From Globodera rostochiensis (Eukaryota; Nematoda; Chromadorea; Rhabditida; Heteroderidae), in assembly GCA_018350325.1 (NCBI GenBank), contig JAEVLN010000001.1, positions 609,501 through 673,500 of the forward strand: a DNA stretch of 64,000 nt, read 5' to 3'. The first letter of the stretch is position 1, and each line of letters opens with the position of its first letter. Positions 1-11,000 of this stretch are shown piece by piece. The notes below the pieces were generated by a model, which was not told the origin of the DNA, did not search any database, and worked only from the letters and a program-made list of their open reading frames with translations. A program made the position numbers and the translations under genes.

Positions 1-1755
1 CAACTTCACGCAGAGCGCTATTTTTAGTGCCGGCCTCATCGGAGTGATGTGTTTGGCCGCATTTAATGTACAAAGCGGTAAGATAAGTGCCCAAGCAAAT
101 CTCGCTCAGATTTGTACTTCCCGAAGGTGTTATGAGTGTGGGTGACATTGTGCTGGTCAACACGCTTCTCTTTCAAATGTCTATTCCACTAAACTTCCTC
201 GGATCCGTTTATCGTGATATACGCCAAGGTTTGGGATCGGAGCTTGTCAATTATATTATATTTTTAAATAATTTTTGGGTCTTAACCGCTTTTCAAATTT
301 TCATGTTTTCTCGACATGCAGACGATGTTTTCGCTGATTGAACTGAAGAGTCGCGTCGTTGAACGCTCTGACGCCCCTCCGCTGAGTGTGTCGTTTGCCA
401 ATTCGCATATTTCCTTTCGGGACATCACTTTCGGGTTTGCCTTTGGCAGTTTTGGACTACGGACTAATATGCTTCGTCCGCCCGCATTTTGCAGTTACGT
501 CCCCAGCACCGCACCCATTCTTCGCTCTTTGTCTTTCGACGTTCCTTCGGGAAAGAAAGTCGCCCTCGTCGGCAGTTCGGGCTCCGGAAAGTCCACAATT
601 GTTCGGCTGCTCTATCGGCTTTTTGACGCACAAGACGGGCAGATTTCCATCAATGGGCAGGACATTGCCTTATCCAAACTGGAAAGTCTTCGCCAGGCAA
701 TCGCCATCGTCCCACAGGACAGTGTGCTCTTCCACGACACCATTTTGTACAACATCCACTACGGAAACAAGGATGCACCCCTGGAGAAGGTTTTTTACAA
801 AAGAGGCTTTTAATTTTGGGTCTGGTATCTGTTATTTAATTTTGCAAATGGAAGAGATTACCACCGAATATTGTTTTATTGGCGACACATTCACTAGAGA
901 AGGGATTTTAGGTATACGAAGTGGCAAAGACTGCAGACCTTCACAATGCAATCATGAGAATGCCAGCGGGTTACAACACAATTGTTGGCGAGCGGGGACT
1001 GAAGCTGTCCGGCGGGGAGAAGCAAAGAGTTGCCATCGCGCGCGCCATTCTTAAAGACGCTCCAATTGTGAGAATTTGAAAAAGAACGGAAAAAACAAAT
1101 CACTCCGCTGAGTACATTTTGAAATGTTTGAAGAAATTTGTTGAAAATTGGTCCAAAAATTTATTTTGTCTTATTTTTGCTTGGGGGGGGGAGATCTTGG
1201 AAAGTGAAAGTTATCTCATCTTTTCCTTTTGACTGGGTACTTTATTGCGGCGTTAAAGCTGTTTCCGTTTTGTTCAGATCGTCTACGACGAGGCCACCTC
1301 ATCGCTGGATGCTCTCACCGAAGAAAACATAATGCGCTCGTTGAAGCAAGCTTCCACCGGCCGAACCTCACTGTTCATCGCCCATCGGTTGGCAACCATT
1401 GTGGACGCGGACATCATTTACGTTTTGGATCGGGGAATGGTCGTCGAGGCCGGCACCCACTCTCAACTGATGGGACTGTCAGGTTCACTTACATTTTATG
1501 TTTTCTCCGAAATTTATTTGGCAATTGCACACATTGGATGTGTTTTTGAGGAATGGTAGACAAAATTAGTACAAGATTTGCTTTTCAGGCGGTAAATACG
1601 CGGACCTGTGGCATTCCCAGCATCGAATTGGGGCCGAACATGTACTGATGAGGAGGGAGGCGGATAGACAGAAAAGGAAGGAGGAAGAGGAGGTAATGTT
1701 GGACATGGAGCTGAGCGAGGGGAAGTGCTGTGGGGGAATGACCTGCAACCGCTGA
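1..1755 (+). CDS. ABCB7: Mitochondrial half-size ABC exporter, ABCB7/ATM1 type (5' end outside window)
   Basis: This is the C-terminal part of an inner-mitochondrial-membrane ABC half-transporter that exports a glutathione/sulfur compound needed for cytosolic iron-sulfur proteins. The first bases encode the end of the membrane domain ([15 protein letters not shown]), followed by the family phrase [30 protein letters not shown]. The nucleotide-binding domain is complete over six further exons: Walker [10 protein letters not shown] near 570-600, Q-loop VPQDSVLF, signature [18 protein letters not shown] near 1005-1050, Walker [10 protein letters not shown] near 1282-1310 and H-loop AHRLAT near 1378. 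Introns lie at about 80-126, 228-320, 437-494, 789-912, 1070-1278 and 1484-1588. The tail ends CCGGMTCNR, cysteine-rich like the ABCB7 tail. ABCB6 and ABCB8 are less likely because the linker wording follows ABCB7. The identification is strong; exact splice borders are by eye. Confidence 0.93.
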
Positions 1756-2451
1756 CCATTCAATCAGTCCGCCATTGGAAGAATTGAACACAAAACCGTT
1801 GTAACTTTTGCATATTTATGAACCAATATGGAGGGTATTACTCTGTTTTCTTCTCTTTTCGTTATGTCGCTCAGCTTCCCCACACTAATCGCATCGACTT
1901 TCACATATTTCAGGACTGGCCTAACAAGCAGAGTTAACGATAAAACCTCGCATTCGTTGTATTCCGTTCCGAATAGACTTATATAGCGCAGAAAAAGGGG
2001 TTGGGTCAAAAAAGTGGAAATTTTTAATGCACTTTGTTTTGGTTTTGAATTAGTTGTTGTTTCGCGCTCTTTTTTCGATTGAACTCGCTGCGTCATTTGG
2101 AACACAAATTACGGTTCTTCCGATTGTACCCGGTCTGATTGTAAGTGTGAATAATGCATTTTCATGTTCAATTCCACCAATAGTTTTGTTTTTATCAAAA
2201 CAATTGAAGTTGCTATAACAATTCAGTTGAGGAAATTAGAAATAAATACGCATGAAAAATAGGTTTGAAAAAAATGTATGAGCGGGCGGGTGGGTTCGAG
2301 AATGACAGAGTAATAGCGCAAAATACCAACTGAACCAGGACTGCTTGGTTTAGCGTTCGAGAAATTTTTTTTAATATGCGTTTTAATTCTTTGTTGCTGT
2401 TTTGCTATTACTCATGTCAGTTGATACATCCGCTATTTCTTGACGATGTTC
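1756..2451. other. Intergenic, between convergent ABCB7 and SRRM1
   Basis: This stretch lies between two genes that converge on it. No reading frame resembles a known protein. It is AT-rich and should hold both 3' UTRs. AATAAA-like words (for example near 2240, 'gaaataaata') could serve polyadenylation. No repeat structure was seen. Confidence 0.5.
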
Positions 2452-3717
2452 TTAGTCCCTTTCCTTGTGCTTCTTGCTCTTCTTCTCCTTTTTGTGCTTC
2501 TTCTTCTTTCCACGTTCGTCCCCACTGTCCGACTCACTGCGACGTCGTTTGTGACTCTTTTCCTTTTTGCTCTTCTTTCTTCTGTCAAGTTACTAATTTT
2601 AATGTTTAAAGTAAAATGCCAATTCCGTTACTTTTCCTTCTCTTCGTCTCCGTTTCGCCTGAGTTGGGAAATGCATTAACCCCGGCTTTCCCCGCACCCA
2701 AATCACTTCTCTTGCGGCTTGCCAACCGGCGCCATCCCGCCGCCCGACGGTGCTTTTTCTCCGCCGCCCCTTTCGCTGAAGCGACGAATCGACGATTCGG
2801 GTGAAGATGACTTCTCACGTCGCTTTTCTTCGTGTCGCTGCTTCTCACGCAACAAATCCTCAAAAAAATTCTTAGGAAAAGAACCTAAACGTGACCGGCA
2901 TGTTCGGCACTTGCCTTTCTTTCCTTGAACCTCGCCTCCTCGTATTTCATCCTTCTTTCCGCCCGTTCGTCTCGGTCGTCCTCCGGGTCGCGTCGCTTTC
3001 GTTGCTGATCGTCCTCTTCTACCTACAAAAAAAAAAAAATGCAAAATTGCAAAATTCTTGCCTGAATTTTCAGGTCGGATTTTCCATAACGCCCGCCCGT
3101 CAGTGTCTGGTAACGCTGATTCCAGTCCACTTCGGTTGCTTTGTGATACGTCTGTGACGGCTGTTTGTTGGAATTCGATGCCTGAAATCCATCCACAAAT
3201 AATGATATGATCAATTGGGATGCCTCCCCAGCACTAACCTTCAGCTCCTGCACTTTCTTTTCAACTAAACTTGTCGGAATACCTTCTGGACTGCTTTGTG
3301 CTTCGACGAACATTTGCCAAAGCTCCCCCTGAACAGCGGCAAAGGTTCAACAAAAATGCCGGAAAACAACCATAAATTCGCGAGCTCTGCGGGCATTCAA
3401 AAACCCGGTAAGGTTAATTTGCATTTTCTTCGGGTTCAGCTCCTTTTCCTCCAGTTGTGTGAACACGTACTCCACCACCACGTCGTCTTCCATCCCAAGG
3501 ATTTCGTTCAGTTTGAGTGTTATCCACGGTTTAATCACGTCGAGATTGATTTTGGCCAAATCGATCTGAGTTCAAAAGTAATCGCCATAAAAAGAAAGGG
3601 GTGCACCTTTGTGTCGAGCACATTCTCAAATTTCATCTGTCTCAACAATTTGCGCTCTTTGTCGGTGAAGCGAATGTCCTGATCCGTCGAGGTCCCTCGA
3701 TAAAAGCCGGCATCCAT
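2452..3717 (-). CDS. SRRM1: SRRM1-like splicing coactivator with PWI domain
   Basis: This is the serine/arginine repetitive matrix protein 1, a nuclear splicing coactivator that bridges SR proteins and snRNPs. The start MDAGFYRGTSTDQD is nearly the human SRRM1 start and fixes the ATG at 3717. The PWI domain follows (FTDKERKLLRQMKFENVLDTK, then INLDVIKPWITLKLNEILG, EDDVVVEYVFTQLEE and MQINLTGFLNARRAREFM). After it comes a charged region (EEDDQQRKRRDPEDDRDERA, LLREKQRHEEKRREKSSSPE). A lysine/serine-rich last exon ends KKSKKHKERD-stop at 2452. The protein is about 300 residues against about 900 in human, so most of the RS-repeat region is absent. Two introns (3023-3061 and 2859-2914) use GC-AG borders. 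The joining of the small exon around 2600-2700 is uncertain. Confidence 0.88.
2859..2914 (-). other. GC-AG intron of SRRM1
   Basis: On the minus strand the intron begins GCAAGTGCCG and ends TTTTTGAG. Splicing here joins ...FKERK to DLLREKQRH in frame. No GT donor at this position keeps the frame. The donor context AAG|GCAAGT fits the usual strong pairing of GC donors with U1. Confidence 0.7.
3023..3061 (-). other. GC-AG intron of SRRM1 (39 bp)
   Basis: The minus-strand intron starts GCAAGAATTT after an exon ending ATTCAG and ends in a T-run followed by GTAG. It is 39 bp. The join is in phase and gives KIQ-VEEDDQQRKRR. The run of 13 A on the plus strand is its polypyrimidine tract. Confidence 0.7.
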
Positions 3718-4757
3718 CGCAATGTCGGATGGTGCAAATGATTTCCTTAAATCCGAATTAATCCGTTCATAAATGTTGGCATAAGAAATGAACGAAACAC
3801 ACCTGGAAATATAACAAATTATAGCAAAGCACTAAATAATTGCCTCCTCCGCTTCGACCAACGATATAACCAAAGATGAAAATAGAGATCGTTAAAAATC
3901 TAAAAATACATCGATAACGTTCTGAAAGAGTTGTCGACGGAATATTACGCATACATAAAATGCTTATTGCTAGAGTGAGTGCCCAAATGCAAAAATTATG
4001 GAGTTTATTGTTATCAACGAAAAGGGGTGGGATGAGAGCTTAAGAATAGAAAACTCAAAAATATTAACCACGGGGCTGCAGACCCTCTCTCTGACTTGGC
4101 TCCTCACGAACATTTCGCTCCCTGTAGCTTATGCAAGTTCTGAAGACCTGAATAAGCTGGAGAGAGATTAGAAGGCTCAATTGGTGGGGGGGGGGCTGAA
4201 AGTGGGGACTGATGGGCCGGAAAATGCGACACCGGAGAAAAATGCGAGACACCGACAGAAGCGGCAATGGAAAATGCGATTGATAAGAAATTTTTGAATC
4301 GGTTGAATTAATTGCAGGCAAATGTTGTGGACTTTTTGTTGTCGAAGGGCGCGCGGACAACGAACGGAGGTGAGGGAATAGCACAGAAATGCCGTTTAAA
4401 TCGAGTTTAGTCCGGCTTTTTAAAAATTAAAACAACAATTTATGCCTAAACGCAGTGAATGCGATCCAACAATTCGGATCTCTGTCAATAAGCATAAACA
4501 CAGCAAACCACACATTATCCAATAATATCAACTATGCACACAAGATTAACCTTAACAAGTGCACGGTCGCTTGGTTCTTGCTCGGACAAGAAATGCAACA
4601 AAAACTACCAAAATGATATCGACCAAAGCAATTATGTATAAAATATAATTTTATTCAAATGAGAATGTCACAATTCTTAGTTGCGATTTTGAACAATCGA
4701 CAGCACTAAAGATAAAACCCGAAAGTTATGAGATCGATACGTAAAGGATTCTCAATG
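3718..4757. other. Upstream region of SRRM1 / 3' flank of the BRCT gene
   Basis: About 1 kb lies between two minus-strand genes. Short reading frames here (for example minus 4064-4384) have no recognisable motif. A TATATTTCCAG word on the minus strand near 3815 could be a 5' UTR or trans-splice acceptor for SRRM1. A C/G run lies near 4185. Nothing else is supported. Confidence 0.4.
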
Positions 4758-7625
4758 TTAGGCACGTGCCAATTTTCCCTTTGCGGTCGGTGTCATTTTC
4801 ATTTTCTTTGCTGCCGGTGCCAATGCCATTGTCTCTGCCCTCGTGGCGTTGTCGGCCTTCTGATTGGTGGGCAGGGACAGGCACGACCAACCCGGAGAAA
4901 ACGGCCGCTGTCCAACTTTGTCGTCAGTGAGAAATGCAAAATTACTTTCCGACAAACGATAGCCCTAAAAGAACAACAAAACTTCAAAGGGAACAAAAAA
5001 AGAACGACGGACCGTTTCAATGCATTTGCGAAGCCATCGGCTCGTCACCACCCGAACGGTGCCCCATTCGTGCGCCAGGCGGAATTTGTCGCCCGAATTA
5101 TTGGCAGCGATTAAATGGGTGCACGAAGAACGACTCATTTGTCCGGTGAACACCCCGCCGTGCAATTCCACGAGACGTCCAATGTCTACACGCTCCGCGC
5201 CGGGAAATCCGGACACGGTTATTTCCTGTAGTTGGCAAAAAAAGAAAAACTGTGGCATTAAAAAAACAATAGGGGACCATTTTGTTTTGCAAAATTCGTA
5301 ATTTGAACCAATTTTTTTAACAAGCACCGTTAAAATCTTCAAAAATTCCTTTAATAATTTTTTTCTTAAACTGTCTAAATAAAGCGAACAAAAAACGTAC
5401 GCATGCGGCGAAAAGCGGCGTTTTGAAAGTGCCAACGATTTCCTCCGGAGTGATAACACTGCGCGTGCCCAAATCGTCACCCGCAGAAGCGGCGTAAACC
5501 CACGCAGGTAACAGCACGGGCAATTTCCTGCGACGGGCTTCCTTAAAGACAAAAAAATTGTCGCAATTTGAAGATTATTAATTATTAAAGCACAGTTTCT
5601 GTAATTCGAAAATTGTTTTCAAAATAAAATTTTTTCCGTCGAAATAACTTAAATTGGCCTTTGCCTACCAAAAAAAAATGAGGAGAAAATCGTTCCATTC
5701 ATTTGTAAAAGCGTTGGGATTAAAAATTGGGTTTTGAAAGAATTTTAAAAAAAAGGTGCCTTATATTTTTCGGAATTTGGGTCGCATTTCTCGGCAATCA
5801 GATGAGTGATTTGGGAATCCATTTCAGCCGAAGCTTGCGCGCCCATTTTGCGTAACTTTTCGCTCAGAGTGACCTAAAAGAGTAATTAACTATTAATAGA
5901 GGGAAGGGGGGGGGGAATTGGACTTGCCCGCTTGTCCCTGCTCAACCCAGTGAATGTGACGACAATTCCGCTGATTGGATTGGCCAATCCTTCCTCGAGG
6001 CAAAGGCTGTCACTGCTTAATGGCAGAGGCTCTCTCGGAGGCGGCGTATTTTGTTGCTCTGGCATATTTGTCCGGCTAACCGGAAACAACGATTCGAGTT
6101 CACCTCCCTAAAAAAATATTTACACATTGAGGTTATGTTAAATAAAATAAACAAATTACTGAACCACCTCAATTTCGGGTTCTTTCTTGGCCACAGTCCT
6201 AGGCACTTTGCCGGTTTGCGCAGCTTTGGCGTAGAGTCGACCGGTCGGTTTCGGAGGTTGTGGCTGTTGCGGTGAAGCATTCTGCACGGATTCCAAAGGC
6301 GAGTGCACCTCCACCTCGATGGACTGTACGCTTTGTTCTTGCCGCCCGGTGTGTCCATTCTGCACCGATCCGTCCCTTAAAGGTCCTTCCCCCAATGCCT
6401 TCGCAAAACATTCCTCCGCATTTGTGGCACTTCTCCCTTCGGCATCAGCCAAATCCCCTCGTTCACTGGTCGGAATGGGCGATGGACGCCTCGGGGTTAA
6501 TTCCCCCTCATCTTCTGAGTGTTCATCACTTTTTTGCTGCTGAGATGGTTGTGTTGGTGTTATACTCCCTTTTCGTTGAAACCCGGAGGGAATGTCCACG
6601 GCATTGATCGTCGTGTATTCCTTAAATTGGGGGGGGGGGGAGAAATTGCTTAGGCGCGAGAGATCCCTCATTAAAAAAATCATCAAATTTTTGTCCATTC
6701 GTTGTTAAAGGAAAAGGTTACAAAGTTTTCCCAGACAAATAATTCAAAAGAATTGCCCCAATAAAATGTTCTCTCCATTCACCAAGTGTTGGGTCTTATT
6801 CTGCTGTTTCAACGACTTGAGCTGCTGCTCCAAATCATTACTTCGTTTTTGCAGCGCGTCTTTCGCTTCCTTAAAGAAAAAAGGGTGCTTTTCGTTTTTT
6901 AGTGCATTTTTTTAGTAATGGGAGCGGACCGGTTAGTGCCGATAAGTGCCATCGGGAAATTTTTTTTGTTATTTAACGATATTTGTTAAGAAAATTGGTC
7001 AAAAAATTACGAATGTTGCAAAACAAAAGGCCCCCCCCCCTATGTTTTTCTTCCTCAAATTTCATTTTGGAGGGGGAGTGGAATTCCCCCCTCTGGCTAC
7101 GCCCTGAGTACACCCACCACCAGCGACTGTCTGTCCTTTTCAAATTCCATCTCTTTGCGTTTGTTGACCAAAGTTAAAGTGGAAATCGCCTGCTTTAGCG
7201 CCTCCATTTGTTCGGCAACGGACAGCTGAGAATATTGGCATGGATAGTGCCACAAAAACCCTCAAATGGCACCTTCTCCCCCTCCCCCTGCGTCCCAAGT
7301 GCAATTCCCTCCTCATTCTCTCCTCCGTCTTCATTCGGTTGTCCCCCTCCGCTCTTTCCATCATCTGATGAAAGCAAACTCAGCGCAACTTCAAACGATT
7401 GCTTCGCATCCGTCAAACTTTTGTACGCGCTGATTAAAACTGAAATGAAAGGGCATGAGAATAAAATGTTTAAAAGCGCAATCCCGCGCATTTTAGTACC
7501 TATTTTAGGACATTGGAGGGTTTTAGAAGTTAAAAATTACCTTTAAACTTGGCCTCATATCGGAGAATTTGTGATTTTTGTTCCTCAATGTTTCTTCTAA
7601 GAAGAATGCAATTCGAACAATCCAT
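4758..7625 (-). CDS. GCC1-like coiled-coil start joined to TopBP1-like twin BRCT domains
   Basis: The start MDCSNCILLRRNIEEQKSQI, followed by LRYEAKFKVLISAYKSL, resembles the first heptads of the Golgi coiled-coil protein GCC1. Acidic and coiled-coil exons follow (LSVAEQMEALKQAISTL; RSNDLEQQLKSLKQQNK). The next exon (about 6165-6625) is nearly identical to an exon of the divergent neighbour. Downstream exons encode two BRCT repeats in the order and spacing of TopBP1 BRCT1-2: ISGIVVTFTGLSRDKRA, MDSQITHLIAEKCDP and LPVLLPAWVYAASA; then EITVSGFPGAERVDIGRLVE, LHGGVFTGQ, CTHLIAANNSGDKF and VVTSRWLRKCIETGYRLSES. A basic tail (AAKKMKMTPTAKGKLARA) ends at 4758. All joins I checked are phase 0 or in frame. 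TopBP1 itself has further BRCTs that are absent here. It could instead be two adjacent genes; the BRCT identification is firmer than the fusion. Confidence 0.6.
5286..5337 (-). repeat. Dispersed repeat family copy A
   Basis: On the minus strand this reads TTAACGgtgcTTGTTAAAAAAATTGG..AAATTACGAATTTTGC. It is a copy of a sequence also found at 6934-7024, 20343-20392, 60285-60368 and 61307-61366. It lies in an intron of the BRCT gene. Confidence 0.6.
6162..6652 (-). repeat. Left arm of a nearly identical inverted duplication
   Basis: The minus strand matches 8950-9434 on the plus strand. I saw one substitution in the exon (GAA versus GAG near the 3' end) plus a length difference in a poly-C run of the flanking intron (about 11 C here, 5 in the other arm). 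Identity starts about 25 bp inside the upstream intron and ends at the splice donor. In this arm it supplies an exon between the coiled-coil and BRCT parts. Confidence 0.95.
6934..7024 (+). repeat. Dispersed repeat family copy B
   Basis: It contains GTGCCGATAAGTGCCATCGG, then TTTAACGATATTTGTTAAG and AATTGGTCaaaaaATTACGAA. Both blocks recur in copy D (60285-60368). It is intronic in the coiled-coil/BRCT gene. The following poly-C run and the word CTCTGGCTACGCCC near 7097 may belong to a second MITE-like fragment. Confidence 0.55.
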
Positions 7626-8023
7626 CCTTTTATTCTAAACAATGTGAATTAACGAGATGATAGAACGAATACTTTGGTTTGTTCCCCCACCACCACCCCC
7701 CCCCCTTTTTTGCAAACTTTTAAAGTCGAGAAAAGGTTTTCCCGGGAGTTTATGGGGGTGCAGAACATGAATTGACCTAACATTTCGCCAAGGAATTATT
7801 TCCGGAAGCGGGAATTCAAAATTAACCGCCGCCGGTCTCTAGTCCGAAACAATGAGACGAATTGGCCGGACTTTCGGGTTCCGTTCCAATTCCCGCCCGG
7901 TGTTTGACCTTCTAGACAAAGCCGGATTGGGCCTGGCTTCGATCTAATCTCTTTAATTCACATTTAATTTCCTTCATTTACAAATATATTAACGTGCAAT
8001 ATTTTGATTTTGTGGCAAATTCA
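7626..8023. promoter_or_regulatory. Shared divergent promoter region
   Basis: The 398 bp between the start codons of two divergent genes must hold both 5' ends. A (CCA)/poly-C stretch lies at about 7686-7710. No TATA box or other firm element was identified, so the promoter role is inferred from position only. Confidence 0.45.
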
Positions 8024-11000
8024 ATGCTTGAGGGAAGCACTGTGCCAAAAGTTAATTTGACTGAATTGTTGGAGGTGCGCGGGGATGGCTTAACGCCGTC
8101 TGAGCTTCTTTCGGTGCTCGCAAGTTCATGCGAGTACCTCATTAGCGCAAAAAGTGGCGGAACTCACGGAAAGCTTTTTTTGGTGGATCAAATGTTTCTG
8201 ACGAGGAACGGTCGTGTGGAGGTCAGTCAAACAGTGGTTATTATCACATCATTTCGCATCTCATTTCAGATCCAATTGTCTTGTGACTTATCAAAAAAGT
8301 TTGTTCCACCGGAGTTGCAGGAACAAAATGAACAGTTTGAAGAACAACCAAAATTGTCGGAAGCCCAGTTGGTTTGGTGTTTGGGCACCAGCTGCTTACG
8401 GGTGCGACTTTAACTTTTGGAAATTGTCCGACGCTTTTTTTTATTTTGAGGTTGTTCGGTCAGGCCATTCCGATGTGACGCTTTTCTCGTTGCTCAATCT
8501 AATGACTGTTGGCCATGTCCAGTCGAGGCCAACTCTTTCGAAAGTGTGGCTGATGGTACGCAACCAACTCGGCGTTGACGGGTTGGCCAAAGTGCCCGAA
8601 GTTGTTTCGAGCCTTTTCAAGGAAGTAATGGGAGATTTAGACGACTTGGTGCGTTCAATTCTTCCAATATCCGTCCGATGCTTTTATTTTAGTTAGCGGA
8701 CTCATTCGACGACGACATTCGCTTCTCCTCCAGTCGTTCTTCTAAACTAAGCATTATTCCGGGGCCTGGGGCGCCGGAGCATTTTGGTTTTTTCATTTAT
8801 TTAAATTATGAATTTGTGAGACATTCAAACAGCCCATGAAACGAGCGACCATCGACAGAATCTGTTGGCCTCTGAGGTTACGGATCGACTGCGAACAGAA
8901 TTTTCATATTTATTTGACGACGTAAGTTAAATTGGAATATAAAGTTCCATAAGCAATTTCTCCCCCTAATTTAAGGAATACACGACGATCAATGCCGTGG
9001 ACATTCCCTCCGGGTTTCAACGAAAAGGGAGTATAACACCAACACAACCATCTCAGCAGCAAAAAAGTGATGAACACTCAGAAGATGAGGGGGAATTAAC
9101 CCCGAGGCGTCCATCGCCCATTCCGACCAGTGAACGAGGGGATTTGGCTGATGCCGAAGGGAGAAGTGCCACAAATGCGGAGGAATGTTTTGCGAAGGCA
9201 TTGGGGGAAGGACCTTTAAGGGACGGATCGGTGCAGAATGGACACACCGGGCGGCAAGAACAAAGCGTACAGTCCATCGAGGTGGAGGTGCACTCGCCTT
9301 TGGAATCCGTGCAGAATGCTTCACCGCAACAGCCACAACCTCCGAAACCGACCGGTCGACTCTACGCCAAAGCTGCGCAAACCGGCAAAGTGCCTAGGAC
9401 TGTGGCCAAGAAAGAGCCCGAAATTGAGGTGGGTTAAGAATTGTGACCCGTAAAGTCCATGGGATGGCATTATTTTCGTAGGTTTTGCCATTTGGCCCGG
9501 AAAAACGTCGAGAGGGGCTTTTCGTGGACTCTTTGGGCGGCGCCGCTGCGGCCATTGCGCCTCCAGTCGCTGGCTTTTCGCCCAGTACGAGTCAAAAAGT
9601 GCAGCAGGAAAGCGACAAAGACAGCCAAAAGACTGAATCGGAAGAGCCACGAGAACAGTTTCAACGCAGAAATTCTTTGGAGCCGTCGCGGTGCAGCAAA
9701 AAAACGGAGAGTTTTGGGAGGAGGAGGGCACTTCCAGTCACTAATTATAAGGTTATTCCCTCCAAATTGGTTGTTATGAGGTGATCTTTTTATGCTTAGT
9801 CCTCTTCACTTCTGCCGACTGTGCCCGAGTTTTTGAGTCCTGGCACCCAGCCGCTCATTAGACTCCGAGCTCAGAGCATGAAAAAGGTTGCAGTTTATTA
9901 TGAAACTTTTTAATTAATTTGTTTCAGAAGAAAATGGTCACTTTGCATCGCTCTGACCCGGCCGTGGTTTACGTTCGACTGCTAAACGGTAATATTGTGG
10001 AAGTAAATTGCAGGACGGACGCTTTGGTCGGCTCGGTGTTTCACACCTGTCGCTGAGGTTTGTTTGAACACAAATTCGGCAAGGAAAGTGTAAATGTTGC
10101 AGCATTTGAATATCACCGAACATATGTTTTTTGGGTTGACCCTTCAACAGCGATTCGGTGAAAATCTCTTTTTGGAGGAGGACCAACGATTGGAGAAATG
10201 GGCCCCGCCAGGATGGAAAGGAGGGCCCGGGCTGAGGAGAAGCTTCGGAGCTGGCGGTATTTACTTTTTGAATTGAATGGACCCGAATTAATTTTTATTT
10301 GTTTAGGCACTCTTTCTCGCCCATGGGATCATTCTGCTGAAGGTGGGGGCGAGCAGTTCACACTTCTGCTGAGATTTCGTTACTACCCAAAGAAACGGGA
10401 ATTTGTCAAGTGAATTCGGTTGGAGATTGACTGATAATCAATCGTAATTAATGCAGAACAGCGACCACAGCCCACCAATTGTACCTCCAACTTCGTCAGG
10501 ACATTCTCAGCGGAACGCTGCGATTTTTGCCCAAAGAGCGCGCGATGGAAATGGCGGCGTTGGCTTTGTGTGCCGAGGCACACGCATTGCCTAAGGGCGA
10601 GGAGGAATCCTTCAGATTGGAGGACTATTTGCCAATGGTTACATTTCATGACATAGAAAAGAGTTGAAAACAATTTAATTGTCTTCAAGAAATTCTACGA
10701 AGTCGAACCGGGCGAAGCCGTTCAAACGCAGCGACGGATTGCGGAATTGCACCGCCGTTTGGCCACCTCATTTGGCTATTTGGAGGCTGAGGAACGATTC
10801 ATTGCGCGGTGCCAAACAGAGGTGGCACAAATGCCGAACATTCCCTCCCAACCAAAATGCCATACTTTCACTTTTTTTTCAGTCTCTTTACGGTGCTCAC
10901 TTTTATCGCGTGCACAAAATAAAGCCAAAGCGCGGTCATTCCCTGCCTTCAAAACCCTTTTTGTCCGACATGCGCTTAATTGCCGTAATACCCTCCGGCA

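Noticed and set aside
4320..4400. Ankyrin-like peptide NVVDFLLSKGAR on the plus strand
   Set aside because: Only about a dozen residues; no neighbouring ankyrin exon could be read on either side.
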